Of a DNA stretch of 64,000 nucleotides, positions 20,800 to 32,813 are shown piece after piece. Positions within the stretch are counted from its first letter, which is position 1; the number at the start of each line of letters is the position of its first letter. The stretch lies in NCBI GenBank assembly GCA_936440205.1, contig OW387148.1:12145961-12209960 (forward strand), read 5' to 3'. Source of the stretch: Lepidonotus clava. Its lineage: Eukaryota; Annelida; Polychaeta; Phyllodocida; Polynoidae. The translations under genes were made by a program, and so were the position numbers. The notes below the pieces were generated by a model. That model did not search any database and was not told the origin of the DNA. It saw only the letters and a list, made by a program, of their open reading frames with translations.

Positions 20800-22680
20800 T
20801 TAAAGCCTACCGGTCGCAGGTCGTGGTCTGGTGCGGAGGTCGATAGAATGGTGTTGCCCAACGGTGCAGTAGGGTAGCGTTGTTTGGGGGATGACGTGTA
20901 GGGCCATGGTTGGCGGTATTGGTGACATCGGGGTCCAGGTGATCACAGTCCGGTTGGTCACATGCGCTGGCGATGGCCGAAGGTCCAGAGTTGAAGTAGG
21001 GTTGACGTCGTGTAGACAACCATCGTCTTGGTCATCCGGTAGTTCAGAGAAAATGCTTGAAAAAGCAAAGTTTAAGTTCAGTGAATCAGAGTACAGGGGG
21101 TTTTGTGCATTGCTATCAGTGGGCTGAGCCATGCTCACAACTGGGTCAGCTACGTCAGAGGGAAGCCACACAGTATCATCAATATTCACTTTCCAAACCC
21201 CGGTTCTTCTTTATTTTTGTTTTGCTGACGAGAACCGGTTCCAGCGAACATTTTGGACTTACACTTTGCTCTTGAGTGTGGTAGTGGACTGCACTTGTTT
21301 TGAATACAATGAATACAAACGTGAAGCTGGCGGAAGCCATTTTGAATGTGGTGGTCTGCATGTGTACATGTGCCGGCATTGAATGCGCGACACGGGGGAC
21401 CGGGTTTTCGCTGCTTTCACATCAGCCGACATTTCAATGAATGGTTCCCTATCTGACGCCTTATGGGCCCTGGTGCTAGACTGCCGATTTACTTGAGATA
21501 ACTCGAGCAGAGAAAATCGGTCTTATACTCATCGTCCCACGTCATGCGCCCTTCGGCTATCAGACCTCTTTGGACCATGAGCGGACATCTTTCCACTCAT
21601 ACGTGGCCGCATCCTCATTGATATTTGCCGGATGTTTAAACATAAAGGGGCGGTCATGCTCATACGTGTCTTGACTATTCATTAAATTTATAAAGCCGTA
21701 GTTATATTCAGGCAATGACAGTTCTCCCAGAGTGGTCTTGGCCTTCTTGGCCCCCCTCTTTACGTAGTAATGTGCAAAAAGGCGCTTACCGTGCCCATTG
21801 GTGAGGGGGGGTCAACGTGGAGGTGAGCAGGCTCGCCACGCGGTCGTGAAGGTCCTCCGATTCAACGATGTCGTGGAGACCGGGGTACGGGTGGTGGGAT
21901 GCCGGCGGACCAAGGGGGTCCGCTGTGGGAGAGAAGTGGTCGTGTCGGGCTGTCGTCGCTGCATACGTTCTATGGCGATGACGAGCGTGGGGTGGAAGAT
22001 ATGGATGAGAAGGCTGACCTACCGACTGGTGTCTAGAACGGGTCGGGTGTGGCAGGAACTGTGGACGTAAGTCAAGCTGATGGTCCACCTCTCCTGATAG
22101 CATGTCCGCGTGTTGAGTGGGTGCGGCTGAGGAGTGAAGGTGGTGTCCCATTGACAGTTGGGGTTGTGACAGTGTCGGAGCACGTGCTGTCACCTCGTGT
22201 GACTGTTGAGACGGCTGCGTAGAGGCATTAGGCAATCTGTTAGAAATAGAGGAAAGCAATTCGGACATGAAATTAATGGTCTGCTTCAGCTCGCCGATGT
22301 CTTTGGCATTTTCTGCGACTGTCCTTCTCTTTGTAGGCTGCTGGGTCTCAAGCATAGTAGCCATTGGGGGAAACTCGTCGGCGTCACCGGGGGCTGCGCG
22401 GTCGGGGAGTCCAGCTGCGGTGTGGCTCCTCGGGTCGCTCGAGTTCTCCTCATTTTATCACAGTCTGAAACTCACTTCTGTAAATAAAAATACTCACTAT
22501 TAAAATGGCAAGGTGAGCGTGGATATGCGCAGGCGTGCAGATAAAAAACGTTTGGGCAAGTACGGTATCAGAGTTCAGTGGTACAGGGGCACGTGCGAAC
22601 ATGGCGAGAAGTTACAGAGAGTGAGGACGATGAAGGGGGCCGGCAGGCCTATATAGGGAAATGGAGGTGGCGACACCTGG
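20800..22680 (-). mobile_element. DIRS-like (tyrosine-recombinase) retroelement ORF1 remnant, fossil
   Basis: A GC-richer, CpG-richer block than its surroundings. On the minus strand a reading region from about 22470 starts with a helical stretch (AENAKDIGELKQTINFMSEL), then a long Pro/Ser/His/Gln-rich linker. It is followed (about 21780-21520) by sequence resembling the conserved gag-like part of DIRS ORF1 (GELSLPEYNYGFINL, YEWKDVRSWSKEV, MTWDDEYKT). No reverse transcriptase or recombinase is recognised in the window. The element looks incomplete and broken. It lies inside segmental copy A and is absent from copy B, so it is younger than the duplication. Confidence 0.45.
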
Positions 22681-22895
22681 TGAAGGGACGAGTGCACCCT
22701 CTGCCTTCAATTATACCCCATGCAACATGAGGGCCAATCCTGTAACTTACTGGACATACCAATCAACAATAATCAGTCCCATTATGATCAATCAACTTTT
22801 GTTGAAATTAATGGCTATCATGATTTCTGTATGATCTGCCACTATATAGACTTACCTATTAACTTGAGGTTAGACAAATAGTGTATCCTCCTTAA

Positions 22896-23243
22896 AGGGA
22901 GCCAAAAACAATGTAGGGTCAAAACTATTGAAATATATTCTATGGCCACAGGCTAGGCTTGTGGTAAAATATAAACTGTAAAAACAGACTTAAGCTACAT
23001 TAAAATACATCAAAACTCATCCCAGGTCAATTTTGGTGACCCACCAAAACTGGTTTGTTTACGAACATTGCTGTTTTCAGGCATACATGACATGAGTATT
23101 ATGGAATTTAAGTGAAGTTATTGGTAGTTATCATGATTTATACTGTACCAATGGCTAAAGTTAGACTCTTAGAATGTATTTTCATGGTAATTTCAGTTTG
23201 CAAAATTTTGTCATATTTGATGCACCATTGCTTTTGGCTCCCT
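22896..23243. mobile_element. 348-bp TTAA-flanked MITE, family AGGGAGCC
   Basis: The ends AGGGAGCCAAAA (22896) and TTTTGGCTCCCT (to 23243) are perfect inverted repeats, directly flanked by TTAA at 22892-22895 and 23244-23247. Two more copies are in the window (51744-53064, split by another element, and 56335-56636). The duplicate segment has the empty site at 38957-38960 with a single TTAA. TTAA target duplication is typical of piggyBac-like and Kolobok-like elements. Non-coding. Confidence 0.88.
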
Positions 23244-23249
23244 TTAATC

Positions 23250-24470
23250 CAAGTGAACAGTTTTTTCCCACATAAATTACAACTGGAAAATAGTGAGTTG
23301 GTTGATATACTGTACTGACCCATTAAATTCAGTCAATCAGAAAGTTGTTTTTCAGATAAGTCAATGCAAGAGCATAATAGTGAACAATATGGGTGGTATA
23401 TCTTAATGTTGTTTCATTAGAGAATAATAAAGGCCTACTTCTTGTATGTCATTGCTAGTTCAGTTATTAATTTAGCTAGTCAAGGGAGGAGCTAGTCTCC
23501 GATCAGGTTGATTCAATCCAATAAGCAGACAACACTTTGCAGAGGTCAAGTTTATTGGAAGTAAGTTGCTGTGCTACAAGATGCCGGTATAATTTACGGT
23601 GAGTATTTCACTTCCATTCATACTATAAGAGAGACTCAGAGAGTCCATTCATACTACGGAGACAAGCCTCCCTATTGCTCATCACCCTGCTCTGAGTAAT
23701 CCTTTGAAAAGGTGTAGTTCCCTTATTGGTCACCAGATGTCACTACAGACTCAGTTTGTCTTTACCACCATGCTCCTGAATCCCCAAGGTTCGTATTGAT
23801 CCAAATGTATACCGCTCTCTGCCTGATTACTGGTTACTACCAACCCTTTTACCAACCCTTTTATAATAACTATTATTGATTTTACTCCCAATACCAGTGC
23901 TGCCACTGGCATACCAGAGCCTCCACGATCAACAGATCTATGGTTGTCTCACCTGCTGTTGATATTCCCTATAGCTCTCAATGAGGTTTCCTATGAATTC
24001 CATTCTTTTAACAACCTTTCAATAATTACATTTCCCAGTCTGGTGACCTTAGGTCTTCTTCAACTGCTCCCACTTTTACAACAAGCATTCTAGTTTAATC
24101 ATTTGCACAAGGTTATAATTCCTACCTCGGTGCAATAGGTTGACAGTCTTTAGTAGTTATTCCTAGACACCTGGATACATGTTAAGGCTACTACAAGCCA
24201 CATCAGAATCCTCATCTGCATTCAAATATCTTGAAGTACACATCAGTTTTCTAGCATCAGCTTCACATCTTCCAATTCTTTGGTAGTAGAAAAACATTTT
24301 CAAAACTTACAAACCAGGTCAAATGAAACATTGAAACAGACATACACATATGACAGGTACCATTGTGTTACAATGTTTGATAATCCTATCATCCCTTCTG
24401 AACCTGTTTGATTTATCTTAATTAACATCTCACTTTGCACCTTCAATAATTTCTATTCTTGCACTTTCAG
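23250..24470. other. Region 5' of sulfotransferase gene A, no exon identified
   Basis: The first coding exon of gene A must lie here or further upstream. The stretch is alignable with 38960-39750 of copy B (ACTACAAGCCACATCAGAATCC-type block near 24190 versus 39455; CCCTTCTGAACCTGTTTGAT near 24393 versus 39662). A possible donor (TTTACGGTGAGT near 23598) follows an ATG with only two sense codons, so it is not a convincing coding exon. Confidence 0.4.
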
Positions 24471-27400
24471 AAAACAGCTACATTTACACTCGCCATCACA
24501 GCTGCAGTTCTTATTGCTAATTACCTTATTTACACCTTAGTAGTCAAGGACATTTCATCGACAGGTCATGTTTTGAGTTTACATGAAGAATCAGACAAAT
24601 CCCCAAAGACCCTTGAATGCAAGAACATAGATTTATGGTCTCTCAAATCAAAATATGAAGAGTACATAGCAGATAGAAAAAAAAGAAGGATACTTTTGGA
24701 AAAAAACTACTCCATCATTAGAAACACATCTACAATCTATGGGAGAGGAACCAAAAATAAATTCTTTTCAAAAAACAATTCTGTCATAAGACACTGTCAG
24801 GTGATGAAATACGCCAACCCTCCCTTACCAGTGACTGCACTTGTAAGTTTTCCAGGTTCTGGAAACACTTGGCTTCGTCATCTAATACAAGAGGCTACAG
24901 GTATTTATAGTACTTATAGATAACTGGAAATTTTGAAAAACAAATTATTCAATTATTTCATCTAATGTATATCACGCAGATGCCATTTCTTTTTCTTATC
25001 ACACATAACAAATCTCTTTTCGGCAAAATACATCCCTTTCAAAAAAAGAATGTAACGTCATTTTTCTTCACAAGCTTTGCTCCCTTTTTTTGAAATATTA
25101 GATCTCAGAAACAACATAAATTTGAAAAAGTATCAATAGAATTTAAAATGAGATGCCACTGACATCCCATTCTACCTATCTATCAAATTTTCGGGGGCTG
25201 CTTCATCATACACCAATGTTATATACTAGTCTTAAAACTGTACTATAATTCACAAAATTGGATACGTTTGTTTTTGTAAAGTTTTATTTAAAAAAGTGAT
25301 ATTTTTCATCTCTCATCAGGACTGTGGACAGGATCACTGGGTGCAGATTGGATCCTTACAAAATATGGATTTGAAGGATCAGGGCTAGAGAATGGTAGTG
25401 TAGTAGTTGTTAAGACTCATGCTGCTCCAGGATCACGCTTCAAAGCTAAACGAGCTATCCTCCTTATAAGGAATCCATTTGAAGCACTTCTCTCTGATTT
25501 TCATCGTATGATGACTGATTTTAGGAGTAATATCCATGTAGGACATGCTGATGCTACACTTTTCAATGACTCAGGTGAATAATGATGATCATTAGATGCA
25601 TATCAGTATGGTCATACACAGCAAGTATTTTTGACTTATATTCCTCATGAAAACACTAGACCATAGATTCCAAATCAAATAATCAATGATAAATGCCTCA
25701 TCTTATACTTCTTAATACATTGGAAAAGGTGCATGCTTGAATATTATGAGTGTTTATGCATTTGATGTATATTTACTAAGATTATCTATGGGTAATCAGC
25801 CTGGTTTCAGTCTGGCTTTGGGCAGTTTAAGGCTATGATATGGAGAGGCCTTTCTTCAAGTATCCCAGGCCCAACTAACACATAGATGTGCAGTATTTGG
25901 TCCATGCATGAGCTTTGTTGTTATGACAACAATAACAAATATTGGTCTGTATTGATACAGAACCCTAAGCCATTGTTGTTGCTCCACAGCATGAGACCAG
26001 TAATGCTGTAGTATTGTCCTTCATATGATATGATCATTGACTCAGTTAGGTCCTCTTAACCAATTGTAAACAAATTACTGAGTCTTGATTGTTTTGATTA
26101 CATCCAGAAATAACTCCATTTCTGAAAGTGACATGTGGTGCATTTAACATTTTTTCTTAAGGCCATTAAATCCCAATATATAAAGTACTTGCACTTGAAG
26201 TTATACATGAGCTCATTTGTAGAGGTATAAAGTGAATACAATTATTTGCAAGAGAACATTATCAAAGCTTATTGTCACAACGACTCAATGATTTCTTCCT
26301 GAAATGAATTTTGGAGCAGTGAAAATGCAATACATTGAATATAATTTTGTAAAACCATAACCGATGGCAGGTACTCGTATTATAATACACTTGTCTATGT
26401 GTCCATAAGGTATACATTTTTCTATATGTCCATAACCTGCAAACCTGTCTATGTGTCCATAACCTGTACACCTGTCTATGTGTCCATGTATATAAATTGT
26501 TTACTTATCTGTGTTATAATAACCTATGTACCTGTCTATTTGTTCATAACCTGTGTACCTGTCTATGTGTCCGCAACCTATATATCTGTCTATGTGTCCA
26601 TAACCTGTACACCTGTCTATGTGTCCATAACCTGTACACCTGTCTATGTGTCCATAACCTGTACACCTGTCTTTGTGTCCATAACCTGTACACCTGTCTA
26701 TGTGTCCATAACCTGTACACCTGTCTATGTGTCCATAACCTGCACACCTGTCTATGTGTCCATAACCTGTGCACCTGTCTATGTGTCCATAACCTGTACA
26801 CCTGTCTATGTGTCCATAACCTGCACACCTGTCTATGTGTCCACAACCTGTGCACCTGTCTATGTGTCCATAACCTGTATACCTGTCTATGTGTCCATAA
26901 CCTGTACACCTGTCTATGTGTCCATGATATATAAAAATGTCTCTGTGTCAATGTATATAACCTGTACACTTATTTTTGTTATAATAACCTATGTACCTGT
27001 CTGTGTGTCCAAAACCTGCATGCCTGTCTATGTGTCCATGATATATAAAAGTATCTCTATGTCTATCTATATAAACTGTACACTTGTCTGTGTTATAATA
27101 ACCAATGTACCTGTCTCTGTGTCCCTAACCTGCATACCTATCTATGTGTCCATCACCTGTACACCTCTATTCACATATTTTTATTTTGAAACATTATTCC
27201 CTTTTTATTTCCTTTTAGAGCTAAAAGCTAACAACTATAAACTCTGACTTACATTTTATTTGGCAATGAAGCTTGTCTCTCTTGTAAACAATATATCATT
27301 TCTTCTTTTCAGTTTGGTATTATTATATCATGGAGCGTTGTGAGGTTTGGAACCATATCAACTATCGATGGCTCATTTCGAGAATACCGCTTCTGGTTGT

Positions 27401-27656
27401 ACTGTACAAAGACCTGAGAGATAACCTTCCAGCTCAAATGAAAAGGATAATCAAGTTTTTAGGAATTCATGTTTCTAAACCACATTTTGATTGTATGCTG
27501 AGGAATTCTGTTGGTTTACATAAAAGGAAAGCACAGCCTTTAGGATTTGACATCTTTAAAAAACACCAAGTTTGTCATATTAGGGCCTACATAGACATCA
27601 TGAATCAATATCTTGATTCTTTCAATATAACAATAGATTCTACTATACCTCTCTAA
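24471..27656 (+). CDS. WSCD-like type II membrane sulfotransferase, gene A (first exon not found)
   Basis: Three exons join in phase: 24471-24900, 25320-25574 and 27313-27656, giving 342 residues plus a stop. All splice sites are GT-AG. No ATG opens the first of these exons; it enters in frame 0 after TTTCAG, so an upstream exon must supply the start. A hydrophobic segment ([20 protein letters not shown]) near the N terminus is the signal anchor. The 5'-phosphosulfate loop of PAPS binding is [14 protein letters not shown] (before and across the first visible junction), and the 3'-phosphate motif is [19 protein letters not shown] in the middle exon. The last exon has [20 protein letters not shown] and a conserved Cys ([15 protein letters not shown]), as in WSCD1/WSCD2 proteins, which act in the Golgi and have been linked to sialic-acid O-sulfation. 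No WSC domain is visible. The last intron holds a 27-bp minisatellite. Its tandem paralogue is at 39752-42984. The substrate cannot be read from sequence. Confidence 0.85.
26391..27165. repeat. 27-bp minisatellite in the last intron of gene A
   Basis: About 27 units of a phrase close to CTATGTGTCCATAACCTG plus TACACCTGT, nearly perfect between 26590 and 26925 and more degenerate at the edges. The unit is a multiple of three, so reading frames stay open on both strands (for example repeats of YVSITCTPV on the plus strand); this is a by-product, not a gene. It is absent from the equivalent intron of gene B. Confidence 0.95.
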
Positions 27657-27712
27657 TTGGATAGCTTGATGAACCTATGTATAGATTAAAATTGTAGGTG
27701 TCTAACTGTTAA

Positions 27713-28055
27713 CCCTTTAGACCCCAATCCGGCCATAGCCGCCCGTGGGTGTGCTCCCCAATCCGGCCATAGCCGCCCGGAAGAACGAAAATTTTTCCTT
27801 AATTTTTCCATATTTTTCCAGGGAGAACACTTTAATGAATATCCAACGTACCAAAATGGCTAATATATCGTTTAAAAGCTTATTTTATTCTCTATTCAAT
27901 GCTTCAAAGCCCATTTCCATAATTTTCATTCAAAGTGGTTGGTTAGAATTTGAACATGCTCAGGTACAAGGAATTTTAGGAATTTCGGAGGAAAATCCAT
28001 GGAAATCCTGGGGAAATCAAGCAATTTATGAATGCAACGTTTGGGGTCTAAAGGG
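27713..28055. mobile_element. 343-bp TTAA-flanked MITE, family CCCTTTAGACCCC
   Basis: The ends CCCTTTAGACCCC and GGGGTCTAAAGGG are perfect 13-bp inverted repeats, flanked by TTAA at 27709-27712 and 28056-28059. The left part has a local duplication of CCCCAATCCGGCCATAGCCG. The TTAA-CCC junction is characteristic of piggyBac-type ends. Non-coding. A partial inverse copy begins at 35753. Confidence 0.85.
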
Positions 28056-28059
28056 TTAA

Positions 28060-28856
28060 TAGTGTTGCATAATCAACGAGCTAAAGTCTAAACATGAATG
28101 GGTCATTATATAGAGTAACTATATAAGTATAAAATGTTATAAATAATGTAGTTGTATTTCTTAAGCCCTTCATTATTGGATTGTGTAACTGGGGAGTGGC
28201 TGGCCTGTTGTGCTTGGCTCTCTCTGACATGCATAGTCCCTTCTGACGTAATTGGAAACAACTCACAAAAGGGATCCTGTGACCAGTCACAAAAGAGTGA
28301 CCACACTGCTGGTTATCTCTTTGTTAGGTCCTGCATTGTGACTGTTCATTTGCATCAGTAACTCCTGCATTGTGTCTGTCACCAGCTGGGAATGGTGGAA
28401 GCTCAAATGACAGGGCTGGTGATGGGCAGAGTTGGTTTGGGGTTAGAGACAGCAAGTATGAACTGGGCCTGCTGCTTCCCTCCTGTACTAGTCTGTACCA
28501 CTCTACTATCTCCATGTACACAACTTAGGGTGAAATACATTTCCCCCACACCAAATCCTGGAAGGAGTTGTGTTTTCATTTTAAAAGTCTCCACAAAGCC
28601 ACATTTATTGTATGGTTATCAAAGGCCCCCAATAAGTAGTCTCCTATCTTTTGACACTGAGGAACACCTGTGATCTGGCCGATACAGGGCTTGTATAGCC
28701 TTGGTGTGACGTCACCCCAGGGTGGTCCAGGTCGTGCCAGGGTGAGGTAAAAAAACATAAAGAAATGTAAAGACTTACACATGAAAATCGCACAATAAAT
28801 GCATTGTTTGCTGTCCGAAACGCATTATCAGTAAACAAATGTGTATCAGGATATAG
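28060..28856. other. Intergenic, nothing recognised
   Basis: Short frames without codon character. A palindromic GTGACGTCAC lies near 28707, a possible CRE-like site with no gene attached. Confidence 0.35.
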
Positions 28857-29749
28857 CGTTGGCTGAGTAATAAAAGGTCGTATCTCAAAAAAATTGATTT
28901 TATTTTTATTTTTGAAAATGTTTCCCTCTGTCCTAAAATTTCTGGAAATTTTGGAATTTTTCGAATTTTCCAAATCTTTGGGGTGTTATTAACCAGTAAA
29001 CAAAGGTCATATCTGCACATTTACACTTTTTAGTGAGTAATAAAAGGTCGTATCTGAAAGAAGCCAATGGTATATTCTTAATAAAATATGGTAATTCATA
29101 CAAAATAAAAATATCTTAGGATTCAGTTTTTCAGATAACTGTCCTGTAAACCATATTTTACAATATTATAGTTAAATCTATATAACCAAGAGCAGGTATA
29201 GGAATGTAATTACAAAATGTTGGATACGACCTTTGTTTACTGAAGTAATGGTCTGGATGGTGAGTAATAAAAGGTCGTATCTGGGCTTCATTTAAATGTG
29301 ATAGTGTAAAAGTTATATAAATCTTTGTTTCTTATAATAATAAAATGTTGTCAAACCTAGAATATAAGTGGAACATCAGAGATATTATTTTTGTGAAATT
29401 TCTGTTGGTTAAATTGATTTAATTGGGATTTATCTTAAATGTACTTATGACAGATACGACCTTTTATTATTCAATAATTTCCAACTTTCTTCCATAAAGT
29501 TGAGTAATAAAATGTCGTATCCGAAATATATTCTTATTTTCTACCATAGTAACATCCTAATCATTTAGATATTTTCAAAATCCTGACCAAAAGACTTTTG
29601 AAAAGGTATTTTACCAATGAATCATATTTTATGATGATTGACTAACAATTTAGAATTATATAGCCCTTCAAAATATGTCAATTTCCTTTAATTACCAATT
29701 ACTCAAAATGAGCATTTGCAAGATACGACCTTTTATTACTCAGCCAACG
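28857..29749. mobile_element. 893-bp non-autonomous element whose 29-bp end is reused inside
   Basis: The ends are perfect 29-bp inverted repeats starting CGTTGGCTGAGTAATAAAAG (28857 inward; 29749 inward on the other strand), flanked by ATAG on both sides (28853-28856, 29750-29753). The inner 21 bases of the end recur inside: forward at 29035, 29262 and 29502, inverse at 29222-29242 and 29452-29472, plus a weaker forward copy near 28993. Two variants alternate (AGTAATAAAAGG and AGTAAACAAAGG). Several copies form head-to-head pairs 30-45 bases apart. No coding frame. Superfamily not recognised. Confidence 0.85.
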
Positions 29750-30039
29750 ATAGAATGCCATCAGATTAACAAGTATTTTGTTAATTTTTGATGTTTACAC
29801 TCCTCCCATTGACCAGATGTTGTTTTGTTTTAGTGTGTCTATGATACGGTAGGTGGCGCTGTAAATGAAAGTAAACAAATCCAAACAAACTTGCAAAATA
29901 TACATAAATAGATTGATTTATTTGAATTCTGACCTTGTGTTTGGTGTACTACACCCCAAGATGAGCGTGGGACCAAACACAGTTCACCATATGCTTAGTA
30001 TCTACAACACTGTATTCCAAAAGTATGTTAAAAACATTC

Positions 30040-32612
30040 TTTGAGTATCAACAGGAATCTGCTATGATACAAATTACTAAAATGCGGTATTACAGGACAA
30101 GCATACAAGGTCCTAAAGTCTATGTATACAGGCTGACCCAAGCTGTTATCACTGATGAATTTGATTCCACAACCGGAGTAAAACAGGGATGTTCTCTGAG
30201 TCCAACACTATCTAACATTTACCACAATGATATTCATGAGCTTTTTGACCATTCCTGTGAACCTGTAAAACTAGATGACATCTCCTTTAACTCACTCTCT
30301 GGATGATCTTGTACTTTTATCACAGAGTAAAAAGGGTCTGCAAGTATGCTTAGACAGACTCAATGATTACTGCAACAAATGGGACCTTAAGGGCAATCGC
30401 GCCATTTGTTTGTGCGCATGCATAATGCACATCCTGGCTGTATGGGTGTGCAGTGGACCATGACCTCAAAGGGTGAAAGTGCCTAACTATAGAATTCTAT
30501 GCAGGAAAAAGGTGTTTTTGCTCATATCTCTGTTAATATGCATCCCATAACCAAACCGTAAATGACAAACTTGTAATTCAAAACGTTATCAACTCATATA
30601 TTTGATCAGATTTTATAAATTCTTGGTTGTTGATTTATTATGAATTTATTGGTAATAAAAGTATTATCTTCTATTAACAGATATGTTGATTTTCTGAAAA
30701 AGTTAGATCGGTGACCCCCTAATTTTTTTTCAGCAAATGATAGCTGACACTTACCACAATAAGATATAGCCATTTCAAGAAATTCTTAACATTGAAATTT
30801 TTGTTATTTCTATTTCTGTGAAAAATTAAACTTTTCTATCAAAAACATTCAATGATTAGAATTTCATAAAGTACCTTTATTTTCTTATTTTTGTGGAGTT
30901 ACTGATACATTGTGAAGCTTCATATATTGGCTTTATATTCAGAAGGTTTAAGATATTATTTAGTTGGTTTTGTCATTGTTCTAAGAAAATGTTTCAATAT
31001 AGCTTAAGTTCATATAAATACTGAATTTTGAGTTTTTCAACTAATTTAATGATTCATTTTATTCAAAAGTTTCCATGGTGACCCCCTGTTTTTTCATCAT
31101 TTCTGGTATGTAAAAACCGTAATCTTCCATTTCCCAAAGTTTAAAAAATATCTTAACGTTAGAACTATAATAGAGCGATTGTCTTTAATATCAATGTAGA
31201 TACAACCAAAATCAGGATCATGTCCAGAGGCCCTACAAAACCACCACCATTCTTTCTATTTGGGGAAATACTTGAAGCTGTAAAATCCTACAAGTACCTT
31301 GGCCTTATAATATCAAGTAATGACAATCTACCTAGAATGATTAATTATGGGGTAACAAAAGCCAAGCGAGCCTGATTTGCAGTACGACAAGCCATTAGTG
31401 CCTCTCTCAATATATCTTCTAAACTCGCATTATCACTTTTTTATAAACAGATTGAACCTATTCAACTGTACGGAAGCCCTATCTGGGGAATACCCTCATG
31501 TAACTGCACCATAAGACAGGTTGGTAATTTTGCAAACGTAAGATCCCTTGTTTATAACTGCCTAAAATCTCCGGACATATCTGATGTTGAAGTTGTTGCT
31601 TGTAGGCACTTGAGAACCCAACTAGGTATTTCCGTCTCCCTTCATAATGTGTCGGATAAAATCAAGGTACTGTCAAACTACAGAAGATCACCTACCATCT
31701 TTGTGGTCGAAGAGGTAGAGAGTACTGCTGTAACGATGATGAAAAATTTTATTCAAAATATTGTAAATATACTCTAGGAGTCTCCAAATATGCCAGTACT
31801 AAACTTTAACTCAATGAATCAGGGAGATTCCCAATCCAGATTACATCTAATATCCTAGTGATGATGTACAGGTTGAGGCTTGAGCAAGGCACAAAAAGCA
31901 CACTCTTCAACAAGGCCCTCAAGTCTATGCATGACGAACACCATCAGTGGCTGCAAAATATTCAGTATTTCTTGTGGTCTATTGGTTTGGGAAATGTATG
32001 GCAAACACCCAATGCTTTTACCAAGCCTGCCCTGAAATCTCTTCTCACAACAAGGCTTGAGAACATCTATTTACAAACTCTTGACTCATACTGCGGCGAT
32101 GACATTGACAATAACAGATGTGAAATGATAAAACTATGCCAGTCAACAACATACTGTCAGCAACCCTACCTCAACAACACTTGATCCCCAATGATTAGAA
32201 ATTATCTCACAAAGCTAAGAATAGATTGTAACTGCACGTCAGATAGCAAGCAAAGGAGTTATCAAACAAAAAAAGGTGACAGCATACTATGTATAGATTG
32301 TGGTAAGGTTCAAGATGTAAGACACGTTCTCCTTTATTGTAAGAACACCAGCCTATCTAGCAACAGAAATGTGTTTGAAGATAAAATCTCTAAGTATGTT
32401 AAGAACTACAAAACCTTACCTGAAGAGCAAAAACTGAGAACTGTCCTCAACCTACACCCCAACTGTGAAAATGACCTGAACCCTCAAGCTATTGAATGTT
32501 TTTGTACCTTTGTTAAAAAACCATACACTCTTGTACAAGACCTACCTGCCGTTGATGTGTGACATAAATGTACTGCTCTACATTAGTCAATAAAATATTC
32601 GTATTCGTATTT
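30040..32612 (+). mobile_element. LINE (non-LTR retrotransposon), 5'-truncated, split by a TTAA element
   Basis: The RT domain is readable: TTGVKQGCSLSPTLSNIYHND (near 30172-30234), the catalytic box region read as SLDDLVLLSQS (normally ADD, so substituted), NDYCNKWDL, then after the inserted element INVDTTKIRI and KSYKYLGLIIS. The downstream region runs to a C-terminal Cys/His segment (CIDCGKVQDVRHVLLYC) and FCTFVKKP. The 3' end has AATAAAATATTCGTATTCG, a short repeated tail. Several stops and shifts make it dead. Removing 30391-31188 joins TGGGACC to TTAATATCAA in one frame. CR1/Jockey-like in general appearance. Confidence 0.85.
30391..31184. mobile_element. 794-bp TTAA-flanked element, family GGGCAATCGC, inside the LINE
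   Basis: The ends GGGCAATCGC (30391) and GCGATTGTCT (to 31184) are imperfect inverted repeats, flanked by TTAA at 30387-30390 and 31185-31188. A 961-bp copy in inverse orientation is at 52001-52961. Inside, a GGTGACCCCCT then T-run phrase occurs twice (30709, 31075). No coding frame, so non-autonomous. Mobilisation by a piggyBac- or Kolobok-type transposase is inferred from the TTAA duplication. Confidence 0.88.
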
Positions 32613-32649
32613 GTTTTCATCTATAATACAGAGATATCAAAGGTCTCTG

Positions 32650-32745
32650 GGCCACCAGCTGTTGTGTCAGGGCCCTGCCTGTGAGACCATTCAAGAACAC
32701 CTGCCTTGGTAAAAGTGCAGGGGTATGGTCTCTACTTTCTCATAG
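32650..32745. repeat. Dispersed ~90-bp repeat, inverse copy
   Basis: GGGCCACCAGCTGTTGTGT, CAGGGCCCTGCCTGTGAGAC and GCAGGGGTATGGTCTCTAC match, in inverse orientation, the block at 15777-15880. Confidence 0.55.
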
Positions 32746-32813
32746 ATACAATCATTTCATAGATACAATCATCAACAAGACAGAATTGTCAAGACTTTGT
32801 TCTTGCTATAAAA

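Noticed and set aside
21798-22487. Plus-strand frames in the GC-rich island
   Set aside because: Shadows of the minus-strand DIRS-like reading region.
23500-23610. First coding exon of sulfotransferase gene A
   Set aside because: The ATG before the possible donor is followed by a stop after two codons and no equivalent is seen in copy B.
26399-27247. 282-aa open frame of VSITCTPVY repeats
   Set aside because: It is the 27-bp minisatellite read in frame; it lies in an intron and frames are open on both strands because the unit is 27 bases.
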